NCBI GenBank assembly: GCA_031308135.1
Contig: JAHLJT010003656.1
Location: 73,240,984 to 73,304,983 of the forward strand
DNA length: 64,000 bases
Reading direction: 5' to 3'
Source: Acheta domesticus
Taxonomy: Eukaryota; Arthropoda; Insecta; Orthoptera; Gryllidae
Shown here: positions 32,905-45,271 of the stretch, piece by piece
How positions within the stretch are numbered: the stretch's first letter is position 1
Layout of the letters: every line of letters starts with the position of its first letter
Translations under genes and position numbers: made by a program
Notes under the pieces: model-generated
What the model saw: the letters and a program-made list of their open reading frames with translations, nothing else
Database searches by the model: none
Told to the model about the DNA's origin: nothing

Positions 32905-32988
32905 TATAAATATATATAATATTATATATTATATAATATTATATATATAATTATATTATACATATATAATATAATTATATATATAATT
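32791..32988. repeat. AT-dinucleotide microsatellite
   Basis: Imperfect (TA)n run of about 200 bp with interspersed AAATATA units. Confidence 0.95.
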
Positions 32989-33159
32989 TGTTATTACGGA
33001 TACATATCGACCAACCTTCGCACAATTGCGATAATTAATCTTAGAATTTCTTACCTTACTTTTCAAAACAATTGACACCAAAGCGTTCTAAGAGCAATTT
33101 AGCATTGTAGAGCTAATCAGTTTTCTTTCACAATTATCTTCTCTTGACCACTTTCTTAC

Positions 33160-33374
33160 AGTGATTCTGCAGGATCATGGGGGTTCTTCAGAATTTCTGT
33201 AGTGGGTTTACCCATGTACTTTGTCGGAACAGAGAGAGAATAAGGCTCTATGGCAGGCGTGGTCTCCGCTTCGTTAAAAATTCCACTATGATGAGATACA
33301 GGCGTCTGCTCCAGCAACTTCAGAAAAATCATCTCCACAACCAAAAGAAACAGGAGCAACGTCTGGGTGTCCAT
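33160..33374 (-). CDS. Candidate first exon with signal peptide
   Basis: The frame starts at the ATG at 33374. Residues 1-22 (MDTQTLLLFLLVVEMIFLKL) have a short N-region and a hydrophobic core like a signal peptide or signal anchor. About 50 polar residues follow, with no Cys. A GTAAGA donor follows at 33159, leaving 71 codons plus two bases. Upstream minus-strand sequence (33375-33500) has ordinary UTR-like composition. No family is recognised. It could be a secreted or membrane protein exon, or a chance frame of 72 codons. Confidence 0.35.
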
Positions 33375-33499
33375 TTCACCTGAAAGTTCTCTAGGAACTG
33401 GTTATCGAGAAACACAGCAGCTCTTGGTCGGAAGTTGTGGTTGGTGATAAAGGACAGACGTCGCAACTTGGCTTGTCAGTCACGACTCCACTCGCTGGA

Positions 33500-33818
33500 A
33501 ACGGAGATTACCCTAATATGTGTGATAATTTTCGTGAATTTTTTTACTAATTATTAGTACACAACTCGCACACTTTTTTCTTATTAATTTCACTATTACT
33601 ACAAAATTTCACTTTTACTATTTAATACTAATTTTATACTTTTTGTTTTTACTTTTGTAATTATTGTACTATCCATGTAGTTTTGATTTCTTTTACCATT
33701 ACTAGAGTATTGCATTTTGTTACTTTCGCTACAACTAGTATGTAATAATTCCATTTCATTCTTTCCCTGTTATTAATTTGTGGTATTTTACGTATTAGAT
33801 AATTATTAAAGACATATA
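33500..33818. other. AT-rich flank of the tetranucleotide array
   Basis: No gene or R-family sequence is found here, unlike the right flank of the array. Confidence 0.5.
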
Positions 33819-36800
33819 CGTCTGTCCGTCCATCCATCTGTCCGTCTGCCCGTCCATTCGTGCGTCCGTCCGAACGTTCGTTTTCTGTCCGTCCGTCTGT
33901 CCGTCGTCAGTCCGTCCATCAGTTCGTCTATACGCCCGTCCGTCTGTCCGTCCGTTCGTGTGTCCGTTCGTCTGTCCATCCGCCTGTCCGTCTGTCCGTC
34001 CGTCTGTCAGTCCGTCTGTCCGCCTGTACGTCCATCCGCCTGTCCGTCCGTCCGCCAGTCGGTCCGCCAGTCCATCCGTCTGTCCGTCCATCCGTCCGTC
34101 TGTCCGTCCGTTGTCCGTGCGTCCGTTCGTCTGTCCGTCCGTTCGTCTGTCTGTCCGTCCGTTCGTCTATCCGTCCGTCCCTTCGACAGCCCGTCCGTTC
34201 GTCTGTCCGCCCGTTCATATGTCCCTCCGTCCGTTCGTCATTCAGTCCGGTCGTCTGTCTGTACGTCCGTCCGTTCGATGTCCGCCCGTCCGTTCATCTG
34301 TCCGTCCGTCAGTTCGTCTACCCGTCCTTCCATTCGTCTGTCCGACGTCCCTTTTCTGCCCGTCCGTTCATCTCTCCGTCCGTTCGACTGTTCGTGTGTC
34401 CGTTCGTTCGTCTGTCCGTCAGTCCGTCTGTTCGTCCGTCTGCCCGTCCGTATTTCCGACCGTCTGTCCGTCTGTCCATCTGTCCGTTCGTCCGCCTATC
34501 CCTCAGTCCGCCTGCCCGTCCGTCTGTCTGTCCGTCCGTCTGTCTGTTCGACAGTCTGTCCGACCATCCGTTCGTCTGTCTGTCAGTTCGTCTGCCCGTC
34601 CGTTGGTCTCTCCGTCCGTCTGTCCATCCGTCAGTCCATCTCTCTGTCCGTCCGCCTGTCCGTCCATCGTTCCAGCTGTTCGTCTGTCCGTCCGTCTGTT
34701 CGTCTGTTTGTCCGTCCGTTCGACTGTCTGTTCGTCTGTTCGTCCGTCCGTCCGTTCGTCTCTCTGTCCGTCCGTTCATCCGTCCATCCGTTCGTCTGTC
34801 CGTCCGTCAGTCGCTTCGATTGTCAGTCCGTCCGGTCGGCACTCCGTTCGTCTGTCCGTCCGCTCGTCTGTCCGTCCGTCCGTTCGTCCGTCCGTCCGTT
34901 CGTCTGTCCGTCCGTTCGTCTGTCCGTCCGTTCGTCCCTCCGTTCGTCCGTTCCTCTGTCCGTCCGTTTGCCTGTCCGTCCGTTCGTCTCTCCTTCCGTC
35001 CGTTCATCCGTCTTTCCGTTCTTCTGTCTGTCCGTCCGTTCGTCAGTCCGTCCGTTCGTCCGTCACTCCGTCCGTCTGTATGTCTGTCGGTCCGTCCGTC
35101 CGTCCGTTCGTCTCTCCGTCCATTTGTCTGTCCGTCCGCCCGTTCTTCTCTCTATCCGTCCGTTTTTCAGTCCGTCCGTCTGTTCGTCGGTCTGTGCGTC
35201 CGTTCGTCTGTCCGTCCGTCCGTTCGTCGTCCATCTGTTCGTTCGTCCACCCGTCCGTCTCTCTGTCTCTCCATCCGTCCATTCTTCTGTCCGTCTGTTC
35301 GTCTCTCCGTGCGATCGTCTGTCCGTCCTTCCGTTCGTCTGTCAGACCGTTCGTCTGTCTGTCCGTCCGTCCGTTCGTCTGTTCGTCCGTCTGTTGGTCT
35401 GCTTTTCTGACCGTTTGTCCGTTCGTCTGTCCGTCCGTCCGTTCGTGTTTCTGTCTGTCTTTCTGTCCGTCCGCCGTCCGATCGTCGGTCCGTCCGTCCG
35501 TTCGTCTATATGTTCGTCCGTTCGTCTGTACGTCCATTCGTTCGTCTGTCCATCCGTTCGTCTGTCCGTCCGTTCGTCTGTCCGTCCGTCCGCTTCTCTG
35601 TGCGTCCGTTCAACTGTCCGTCCATCCGTTCGTCTCTTCGTCCGTCAGTTCGTCTGTCTGTCCGTCCGTCCATCCGTTCGTCAGTCCGTCCGCCCGTTTG
35701 TCAGTCCGTCCGTTCATCTGTCTGTCCTTTCGTCTGTCCGTCCGTTCGTCTGTCCGTCCGTTCATCTGTCCGTCCGTCCGTTCGTTTGTCCATCCGTTCG
35801 TTTGTCCGTTCTCCTGCCGTTCGTTTGTCCATTCCTCTGACCGTCCGTTCGTCTCTCCTTCCGTCCGTTCGTCTGTCCTTCTGTTCGAATGTCCGTCCGT
35901 CAGTTCGTCTCTCCCTCCGTCCGTTCGTTTCATGTCCTTTCGTTCGTTGGCACGTCCTTCCGTCCGTTCGTCTATCCGTCCGTCAGTTCGTCCGACCGTC
36001 CGTTGGCCTGTCCGTCCATCTCTCCGTTCGTCTGTCCATCCGTCAGTCCGTCCGTCTATCCGTGCGTCCGCCCGTCTGTCCGTCTGTCTGTCCGTCCGTC
36101 CGTTCGTCTGCCCGTCCGTCCGTCTGTTCGTCCGTCCGTACGCTTGCCGTCCGTCCGTCCGTTCGCCTGCCGTCCGTCCGTTCGCCTGTCCGTTCGTCTG
36201 TCCGTTGGTCTGCCCGCCCGTTCACCTGTCCGTCCGTTCGTCTATCTGTCCGTCAATCTGTCCGTCCATCTATTTGACCGTCTGTCAGTCCGTCTCTCCG
36301 TCCTTCCGACCGCCTGCCCGTCCGCCTTTCCGTCTGTCCGTCCGTCCGTCTGTCCTTCTGTTCGTTAGACCGTCTGACCGTCCGTCAGTTCGTTGTCCGT
36401 CCCTCCGTTCCTCTTTCCGTTCGTCTGTCCGTGCATCCGATCGTCTGTCCGTCCGTTCGTCTGCCGCCCGTTCGTCTGTCCGTCCGTTTGTCTGTCAATC
36501 CGTCCGTTCGTCTGTCCGTCCGTCCATTCGTCTATCCGTTCGTCTGTCCCTCTGTCCGTTTGTCTGTCCGTCCGTTTGTCTGTAGTCTTTTTGTTTGTCC
36601 GTCCGTTCGTTCATCCGCCCGCTCGTCTGTCCGTTCGTCTGTCCGTCCGTCAACCTGTCGGTCCGTCTGTCCGTCTGTCCGTCTGTCCGTCTGTCCGTCC
36701 ATCTATCCGTTCGTCTGTCCGTCCGTCCGCATGTCCGTCCGACCGCCAGTACGTCCGTCTATCCGTGCGTATGTCCGTCCGTCCGTTTGTCTGTTTGACC

Positions 36801-38990
36801 GTCCGGCTGTTCGTCCGTTCGTCTGTCAGTCCTTTCGTGCGTTCGTCTATCCGTCCCTCCGTTCGTTCGTCCGTCCACCTGTTGGTCTTTCCGTCCATCT
36901 GTGGGTTCGTCTATCGGTCGGTCTGTCCATCTGTCCCTCTGTCCGTCTTTCCGTTCGTCAATCCGTCCGTCTCTCCGTCTGTCTGCCCTTCCGCCGCCTC
37001 CCCGTCCGTCCGCCTGTCTGTCCGTCTGCCCGTCCGTCCGTCTGTCCGTCCAACTGTCAGTCTATCCATCCGTCTGTCCTTCCATCCGTCTCTCCGTCCG
37101 CTCGTTCTCCGTCCGTCCGTTCGTCTATCCGTCCGTCCGTTCGTCCGTCCGTTTGTCTGCCCGTCCGTTCGTCTCTGCGTCCGTCCGTTCGTTTACAGAC
37201 TGCCCGTCCGTTCATCTGTCCTTCCGTCCGTTCGTCTATCCATCCGTCCGTTCGTCTGTCCGTCCGCTCGTTGACCGTCTGTCCGTCCTTACGTCCATTC
37301 GTCTATTCGGCCATCCGTTCCTCTGTCCGTCCGTTTGTCCGATCGTTTCTCCGTCAGTCCGTCCATCCGTTCGTTGCATGTCCGTCAGTTCGTCTACCTG
37401 TCCGTCCGTCCGTTCTTCTGTCCGCCCGTTCGCCTGTCCGTCCGTCTGTCCCTCCGTCCGTTCGTCTGTCCGTCCGTACGTCTGTCCGTCCGTCCGTCCG
37501 CTCGTCCGTCCGTCCGTCTTTCTTTGTCTGTCTTTCCATCTGTTTGTCTATCCGTCCGTCCTTCTGTTCGTTCGACTGTCCGTCCTTCCGCCCGTTCGCC
37601 TGTCCGTTCGTCTGTCCGTTAGTTTGTTCGCCTGTCCGTCCGTCCGTCTGTCCGTCCGTCCGTTCGTCTCTCCGTCCCGTCGTTCATCTGTCCGTCCATC
37701 CGTCTGTACGACCGTCTGTCCGTCCGTACGCTTTTTCGTCCGCCCGCCTGTCCGTCCGTCTGCCCGTCTATCCGTGCGTCTGTCCGTCCGTATGTCCATC
37801 CGTCCGTTCGTCTGTCTGACCGTCCGTCTGTTCATTGTCCGTTAGTCCGTGCGATCGGCTTTCGGTCCGTCCGTTCGTGCATCCCTTCGTCTGTCCGTCC
37901 GTTCGTCTGCAATCCGTTCCTCTGTCTGTCCGTTCGTCTGCCCGTCCGTCCGTCCGTTCGCCTGCCGTCCGTCCGTCCGTTCGCCTGTGCGTTCGTCTGT
38001 CCGTTCACCTGTCCATCCGTTGGTCTGTCCGTCCGTTCGTCTGTTCGTCTGTCCGTCCGTCCGTTCGTCTGTTCCTCCGTCTGTTTGTCTGTCCGTCTGT
38101 TCGTCAGTCCGTCTGTTCGTCCACCCGCCCGTCTGTCCGTCCGTCAACCTGTGCGTCCGTCTGTCTGTCTGTCCGTCCATCGATCCGTCCATCGATCCGT
38201 CCGTCTGTCCGTCCGTCAGCTTGTCCGCCCGCCAGCCTGTCCTTCCGCCTGTCCGTCTGTCCATCCGTCCGTTCGTCCTTCCGTCTTTCCGTTCTTCTGT
38301 CCGTCCGTCTGCCGTCCGTTCGTTTGTCTGTCCGCCCGAACGTTCGTTCGTCTGTCCGTCCGTCCGTTTTCCTGCCGTCCGTCCGACCGTGCGTCTGTCA
38401 GTTCGCCTATCCGTTCGTCTGTCTATTCGTCTGCCCGTCCAATCAACTGTGCGTCCGTCCGTTCGTCAGTCCGTCCGTCCATTCGTCTGTCCGTCCGTAA
38501 GTCTGTCCGACCGTCCGTTCGTCTGTCCCTCTGTCTGTTTGTCCTCGTCCGTTCGTTCGTCCGCCCGCCCGTGTGTCCGTTCGTCTGTCCGTCCGTCAAT
38601 TTGTCCGTCCGTCTGTCCGTCGGTCTTTGCGTCCGTCTGTCTGTCCGTCTATCTATCCGTTCGTCTGTCCGTCCGTCCTCTTGTCCGTCCGACCGCCAGT
38701 ACGTCCGTCTGTTCTTCTATCCGTGCGTATCCTTCTATCCGTCTGTCCTTCCGCCGCCTGCCCGTCCGTCCGCCTGTCTGTCCGTCTGCCCGTCCGTCCG
38801 TCCGACTGTCCGACTATCCATTCGTCGGTCCGTCTGTCCGCCCGTCCGTCTCTCCGTCTGTTCGTTGTTCGTCCGTCCGTTCGTCTATCCGTCCGTCCGT
38901 TTGTCTGCCCGTCCGTTCGTCTCTCCGTCCGTCCGTTCCTTTACCGACTGCCCGTCTATCCGTCCGTCACGTTCGTCTATCCTTTCGTCT
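33819..38990 (+). repeat. Degenerate tetranucleotide array, left arm (YYGT orientation)
   Basis: About 5.2 kb made almost entirely of four-base units CCGT, CTGT, TCGT and variants (CCAT, CAGT, CTCT), grouping into CCGTCCGTTCGTCTGT-like higher patterns. The plus strand is rich in C, G and T and nearly lacks A. The long frames it contains in all plus-strand phases, reading Ser-Val-Arg-Pro repeats, are artefacts. Confidence 0.97.
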
Positions 38991-41900
38991 AACAGAGGAA
39001 CAGACAGACGGACAGACGATAGCACGGACAGACGGACGGAAAAACAGAGAGACGGTCTGACAGACACACGAACAGAAGAACAGACGGACGGACGGAGGGC
39101 AGACGTACGGACAGACGGGCGAACGAACGGACAGACGGACGGCACCGCGGACGGACAGACGGACGGAACCGCGGACGGACAGACGAACGGACGGACAGGT
39201 GAACGGACGGACAAGCAGACTGACGAACGGACGGACAAGCAGATTGACGAACGGACGGACAAACGAACGGACGAACAGACGGAAGAACGGACGGACAGAC
39301 AGACGAGCGGATGAACGGACAGACGAACAGCCGGAACGACGGACGGACAGACGGACTGACTGACGGACTGGTGAACGGACGGACAGAAGACGGACGGACG
39401 GACAGAAAACGGACGGACGAACAGACGAATGGGAGGACGGATAAACGAACGGGCGGACGGACAAACAAACGGACGAACAGTCGAAGTGACGGACGGATAG
39501 ACGAACGGACGGACAAACGACAGGACTGACGGAAAGACGAACGGACGGATAGACGAACGGATGGAAGGACAACGAACAGAAGGACAGACGAACACACGCA
39601 CGGACGGACAACGAACGAGCGGACGAAAAGACAAACGGACAGAAAAACGAACGGACGGACGGACGAACGGACGGGGAGACGAACCGACGGACAGTCAAAC
39701 GGGCTGACAGACGAACGGACAGACGAAGGAAGGAAAGACGAACGAACGGACTGACGGACGGAGAGAAGAACGGTCGGACGGAGGGACAAACGAACGGACA
39801 GACAGACGAACCGACGGAACGACGAACGGAAGGACGGAGAGACGAATGGACTGACAGACGGACGGACAGACGAACCGACGAATGGGCAGACGAACGGACG
39901 GATGGACGGACAACGAACGGACGGAGGGACAGACGAACGGACGGACGAACGGACACAGGAAGGACGCACGGACGGACGAACGTACGGATAGACCAAAGGA
40001 CGGACGGACAGACGGTCGGATGAACGGACAGACGAACGGACGGACGGACGGTCGAACGGACAGACTGACGGTCGGGCAGACGGACGGACAGACGGATGGA
40101 CAGACGGACGGACAGACGGACGGGCAGGCGGACGGACGGACAGGCACACTGACAGACGGACGGACAGACGGACGAACGGAAGGACAGACAGATGGACTGA
40201 CATAAGGCCGGACTGACGGAGGGACAGACGGACGGACAGACTAACGGACGGACGGACGGACGAACGAACGGACGGACAGACGATCGGTAGGACGTGTAGA
40301 CGAACGGAAGGAAGGACGGACACACGAACGGACGGACGGACAGACGAACGGAAGGAGAGACGAACAGACGGACGAACGGACGGACGGACGAACTGACAGA
40401 CGAACGGACGAATGGACAGACGAACGGACGGACCGACCGAGGGTCGGACAGACGGATGGACAGACGGACGGACGGGCAGACGAACGGATGGACAGACGGA
40501 CAGATGGACGGACAGACGGGCGGACTGAGGAACGGACGGACGGAGGGACAGGCAGGGAGACGAACGAAGGACGGACAGGCAAATGGAAGGACTTACAGAC
40601 GGACGGTCAAGCGGACGGAAGGACAGACGGACGGATGAACAGACTTACAGACGGACGGACAGACAGGCAGACGAACGGAAGGACGGACAGGAGAATGGAC
40701 GGAGAGACGAACGGACAGATGGACCCTGTGCGGCGAATGAACAGAGAAACGAACGGGCGGACAGATGAACGGACAGGCGAACGGACAGACGTACAGACGA
40801 ACGGACGGACAAACGAACGGACAGACAGACGAACGGACGGACGGACGAACTAACGGACAGACGACGGACGGACGAACGGACGGACGGACATGCGAGCGGA
40901 CGGACGCCCGGACAGACGAACGGACGGACAGACGAACAGCGGACGAACAACGAACGGACGAACAGACGAACGGACGGATAGACGAACGGACGGACAGACG
41001 AACCGACGGATGGACAAACGAACGCTCGAACGGACAGACGAACGGGAGGACGGACAGACGAACGGACGGACAGACGAACGGACGGACAGACGAACGGACG
41101 CACAGACGAACGGACGGACAGACGAACCGACGTATGGACAAACGAACGGACGAACGGACAGACGAACGGGAAGACGGACAGACGAACGGACTGACGAACG
41201 TACGGACGAACGGACGCACGGACAGACGAAAGGACGGAAGGACAACGAACGGACGAACCGCCAGACGGCAGACGTACGGACAGACGGGCGGACGGACAGG
41301 CGGACGGAGGGACAGACGGACGGACGGACGAACCGATATTCCGTCGGACAGACGGACGGACAGATGGACGGACGGGCAGACGAACGGACGGACGAACGGA
41401 CGTTCGGACGGAGAGACAAACGGACGGACGGGCCGATATCCGGACGGACAGACGGACGGGCAAACGGACGGACAGACAAACGGACGGACAGACAAACGGA
41501 CGGACGGATAGACGAACGGACAGATGGAGAGACGAACGGACAAACGGACGGACAGACGAACGGACAGACGGACCGACAGTCGGACGGACAGTCGAACGGA
41601 AGGACGGACAGACGGATGGACAGACAGACGGACGGACTGGCGGACGGACAGACGGACGGAGAGACGGATGGATAGTCGGACGGAAAGACGGACATACGGA
41701 CAGTCGGATGGTCACACGGACGGAAAGACGGACGGAGAGACAGACGGACGCGTGACGGACGGACAGACAAACGGACGGACGGACATACGGATAGACGAAC
41801 GGAGGGACGAACGAAGGGACGGACAGACGGGCGGAAGGCCGGACAGACGAACGGACAGACGGACGGACAGACGGAAGGACACATGGACGGACAGACGGAT

Positions 41901-43105
41901 GGGCAGACGGACCAACGGACAGACGAACGGACAGACAAACGGACGGACGGAGAACAGACGGTCAGACTAAGGGACGGACGGACGGACGGGCGAACGGCCG
42001 ACCGGCCGGCCGAACGTACGAACGGACAGACGAACTGACAGACGAACGAGCAGACGGACGGAGAGACAAACGGACAGACATACAGGCGAACGTACGAACG
42101 GACGGGCAGAGGAACGGACGGATGGACAGACGAACGGACGGACAGACGAACGGGCGGTCGGAGAGACGAACGGACGGACGGACAAACGGAGAGAGGAGCG
42201 AGCAGATGAACGGACGGACGAACGGAAGGAAGGACAGACGAACTGATTGACGGACAACGAACGGACGACCAGACAGACGGACGGACAGTCGGACGGATGA
42301 ACAGGCGGACGGACAGTCAGACAGACAGACGGGCAGATGGACGGAGAGACGGACGGAGAGACAGACGGACGGACAGATGAGCGGTTGGACGGACGGACGG
42401 ACAGAAAGTCACGAACGTACGGTCGTACGAACGAACGGATGGGCAGACGAACGGATGGACAGAGGGACGGACGGACGGGCAGACGAACGGACGGACGGAC
42501 GAACGGACAGACGAACGGACGGACGAACTGAAGGACGGAATGACGAACGGTTAGACGGACAACGAACGGAGGGACAGACAAACGGACGGACGGGCAGACG
42601 GACGGATGGACAGACGGACGGACAGGCGGACGGACGGACACACCTTCGGACAGACGGAATGGCAGACGGACGGACTGTCGGACGGACAGACGGACGGACA
42701 AACAGACAGAGGACGGATAGACAGATAGACAGACGGACAGACAGACGGACGGACCGGCGGACGGACACACGGACGGACAGATAGATCGAGGGACGGACGG
42801 ACAGACAGACAGATGGATCGAGGGACAGACGGACGGACAGATGAATCGATGGACCGACTGATAGACTGACAGTCGGAAAGGCGGACTAACGGACAGGCGG
42901 ACAGGCGGAGAGTCTTACAGACGGGCAGACGGACGGACGGATAGACGGAGAGAACAGTCCGACACACGGACGGACAGACGGACGGACAGGCGGACGGACA
43001 GACGGACGGACAGACGGACGGACAGACGGACGGACAGACGGATGGACAGACGGACGGACAGACAGACGGAGAGACGGACGGACAGACGGACGGACAGACG
43101 GTTGG
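38991..43105 (-). repeat. Degenerate tetranucleotide array, right arm (inverted, ACGG orientation)
   Basis: About 4.1 kb of the complementary units (ACGG, ACAG, ACGA), starting abruptly after CTTTCGTCTAACAGAGG. It becomes more regular towards the right end (43000-43090, ACGGACGGACAG period 12). The right boundary joins R-family sequence at about 43105. Confidence 0.97.
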
Positions 43106-43326
43106 ACGTTTTGCTTTTAATTGGTTTTCCGGTATTAAGGACCCACAAAATAGGGATTGTGGCCGCACTACGTGTTAGGATTTTTTTCTTAATTTAGCAA
43201 CTGGATTTATCCACATTTTATTACCAGGGCCCTGGAATACAGTTTTTCTTCCGGAAATCCGCGGTTTTTTTGCGCAGCATTACATAACTTTCCTTGTACT
43301 ATACATACGTATTGTATTCGGGAAAG
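43106..43326 (-). repeat. Repeat family R, copy 5 (5' part only), flanking the array
   Basis: GGACGTTTTGCTTTTAATTG continues into a GGTTTTCCGGTATTAAGGAC segment, the TTTAGCAACTGGATTTATCC segment, GCGCAGCATTACATAACTTT and GGGAAAG. This is the same order as positions 5567-5812 of copy 2 in reverse. The array occupies the place of R's short GTCCGTCTGTCC tract. Confidence 0.8.
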
Positions 43327-43373
43327 AAAAAAAAACATCTGTTTGTCTGTCTGCCAGCACATTTTGACGTACG

Positions 43374-44330
43374 TTATTCGCGAATTTCTGGAAAACGAAC
43401 CATCTGTTGCAGAATTTCTAGCCTTCTGTGTATTCGCCATGAAATTTCGGACTAGGGTATTTTTTTAGAAGAATCGAGCAACTGTCGAAAATTGCCAAAT
43501 TCAGCAGGAGGGGGTCGTTGAATTTTCGCTATTTTATTGTAGTTACCCAAAGGAATTGTCAAAAAAAAATGCCCATTTCTCCAAAACCATGAAAAATACT
43601 TCAAGACAGGAAGCAAATTTCTCTATTAAAATGTATTACATGGGTTCAGAAAATTCCGTTATTTGTAGCAAATGACAAATTTTCTCTGAGAGGCGTTTTC
43701 CCAAAAATCGTGGGTTTTAAAGAATTCCAAAATATGCATGGGTAACTTTGACGCGCTTTAGCTCCTAAACTATTTGATCTACAGCATCCAGATTTACACT
43801 GGTGATTGTATGTACATTACTGTTCATCTCGCAGGTATGACTGGAATTTTAATGTACAAGAACCGCTTAAACATATCGACTTTCTAGAGTACATAGAGGA
43901 AAGAGGAGTACTGTCTAGAGGAAAATTACGTTTTTTGCATAAGTTATTCGCGAATTTCTGGATAACGAACCATCTGTGTCAAATATGCTTATCACCAGTC
44001 TATTTGCTATTACTTTTCAGGCTATGTCTCTGGTTTTCATCAATGAATTTTCGCTATTTTAGTAACCCAAAAGAATTGGCAGAAAATGCTCTATCTCCAA
44101 ATCTACGGAAAATATTTCAATTCAGGAAGCAAAATGCCTTTTCAAAATTTAATATAGATTTAGAAAAAGGTATTATTTGCCGCGTTCGGGCGACAAATGT
44201 GCTCTGAGAGGCGTTTTTTCGAAAAACGTGGGTTTCAAAGAATTCCAAAAAATGGTCAACTTTGATGCGCTCTAGCTACCAAACTATTTGATCCACGGCA
44301 CTGAGATTTACGGTTAGTGCAATTCGTGAT
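43374..44330 (+). repeat. Diverged direct duplication, period about 570 bp
   Basis: TTATTCGCGAATTTCTGG occurs at 43374 and 43944. Shared later segments include GAATTTTCGCTATTTTA, CTCTGAGAGGCGTTTT and CTAAACTATTTGATC. A 133-codon frame (43806-44207) overlaps the second copy but has no recognisable domain and is probably chance. Confidence 0.7.
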
Positions 44331-44646
44331 GAATATAGACCATCACAATGACACAATGTAATAATGTAATAAAAGTAGAAATGAAATCCTGCAGTGACAT
44401 TAATGATTGCGAATATTTATATTGGTTGAAAGAATTATTTTGGAAAATTTTTGTAATTCTTTGTAATTTTTTGTAATTATAAGAAACAATATACTCTAAT
44501 TGTTAAAATTTCAAAATTACCTGATCTTTCTTTTCATAAGAATGGAAAGACGACCCCATACCCTGCATTATAGTGAGAAGGGAATTCCAGCTGAAATAAC
44601 ATTAGTGACATCCATTGTTAACATGGATGCCACACATCGAGCAAAC
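44331..44646. other. Unannotated AT-rich stretch
   Basis: A short plus-strand frame starts at about 44540. No family recognised. Confidence 0.3.
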
Positions 44647-44930
44647 CTAATATTCTGCTCGAGTCATTTGTCCAAAATCCTCGACATCAAGGGGGAAGTA
44701 AGAAAAGTGACACATGTTTGTAGAGGAGTTTTGGGAAGTTCTAGTTTTATTTTCTGATAATTTTCTAAAATATTGACATTTGTCAGTACGGATATCTGCA
44801 CGGTGAGTCCCTTCCCAGTTTCTACATTTCGGAGGATCTTTCTTACTGGGGCAATTTACTGAGTAATGATTCTCGGCACAATGTATACAAGCGATTTGGT
44901 TGTAACAATTATTTTTAGAATGTCCAATAG
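44647..44930 (-). pseudogene. LINE ORF1 (Gag-like) zinc-knuckle relic
   Basis: Minus-strand reading gives GHSKNNC, then CIHCAENHYSVNCPSKKD, then a knuckle-like segment with a Cys-to-Trp change (CRNWEGTHRADIRTDKC) and CQYFRKL. Three successive CCHC-type knuckles are typical of ORF1 in I/Jockey-type LINEs. The first has lost its leading cysteines. The GC-rich sequence upstream (44930-45141) is in frame but does not look like ORF1. No ORF2 follows, so it is an isolated fragment. Confidence 0.6.
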
Positions 44931-45271
44931 AGATTTGCATTCTCCGCCGATTTTTACCGACCAGCGCTCGCTCACCTCTCTTCTCTCCAGACCACGCGCT
45001 CGACTGTCCTTCGCAGCCGGGAGCCGGCGGCCGACCGAGATTCGGCCGGTTGTCGACAACCGGCGGACCCCGTTCAGGCGAACTTCGCCACGTAACAATC
45101 GGCCGACACGTCGGAATGTCGAAGTAAAAATCTAATTCCACGTTTCAGGAAAAGGAATGGTAGTATTGAATGGTTTTTAAAATAAATGACCAATAATTTC
45201 GTTTTTTCAAAATGTAATATTCGTCTATACGAATATTAATATTCATTTTCAAATAATAAATTTTAATATAA

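Noticed and set aside
33860..36585. Very long open frames (up to 875 codons) rich in Ser-Val-Arg-Pro, and their minus-strand Arg-Thr-Asp-Gly counterparts
   Set aside because: They arise because the CCGT/CTGT unit has no stop codon in any phase. They occur in several frames and both strands at once, have no start context and track the repeat exactly.
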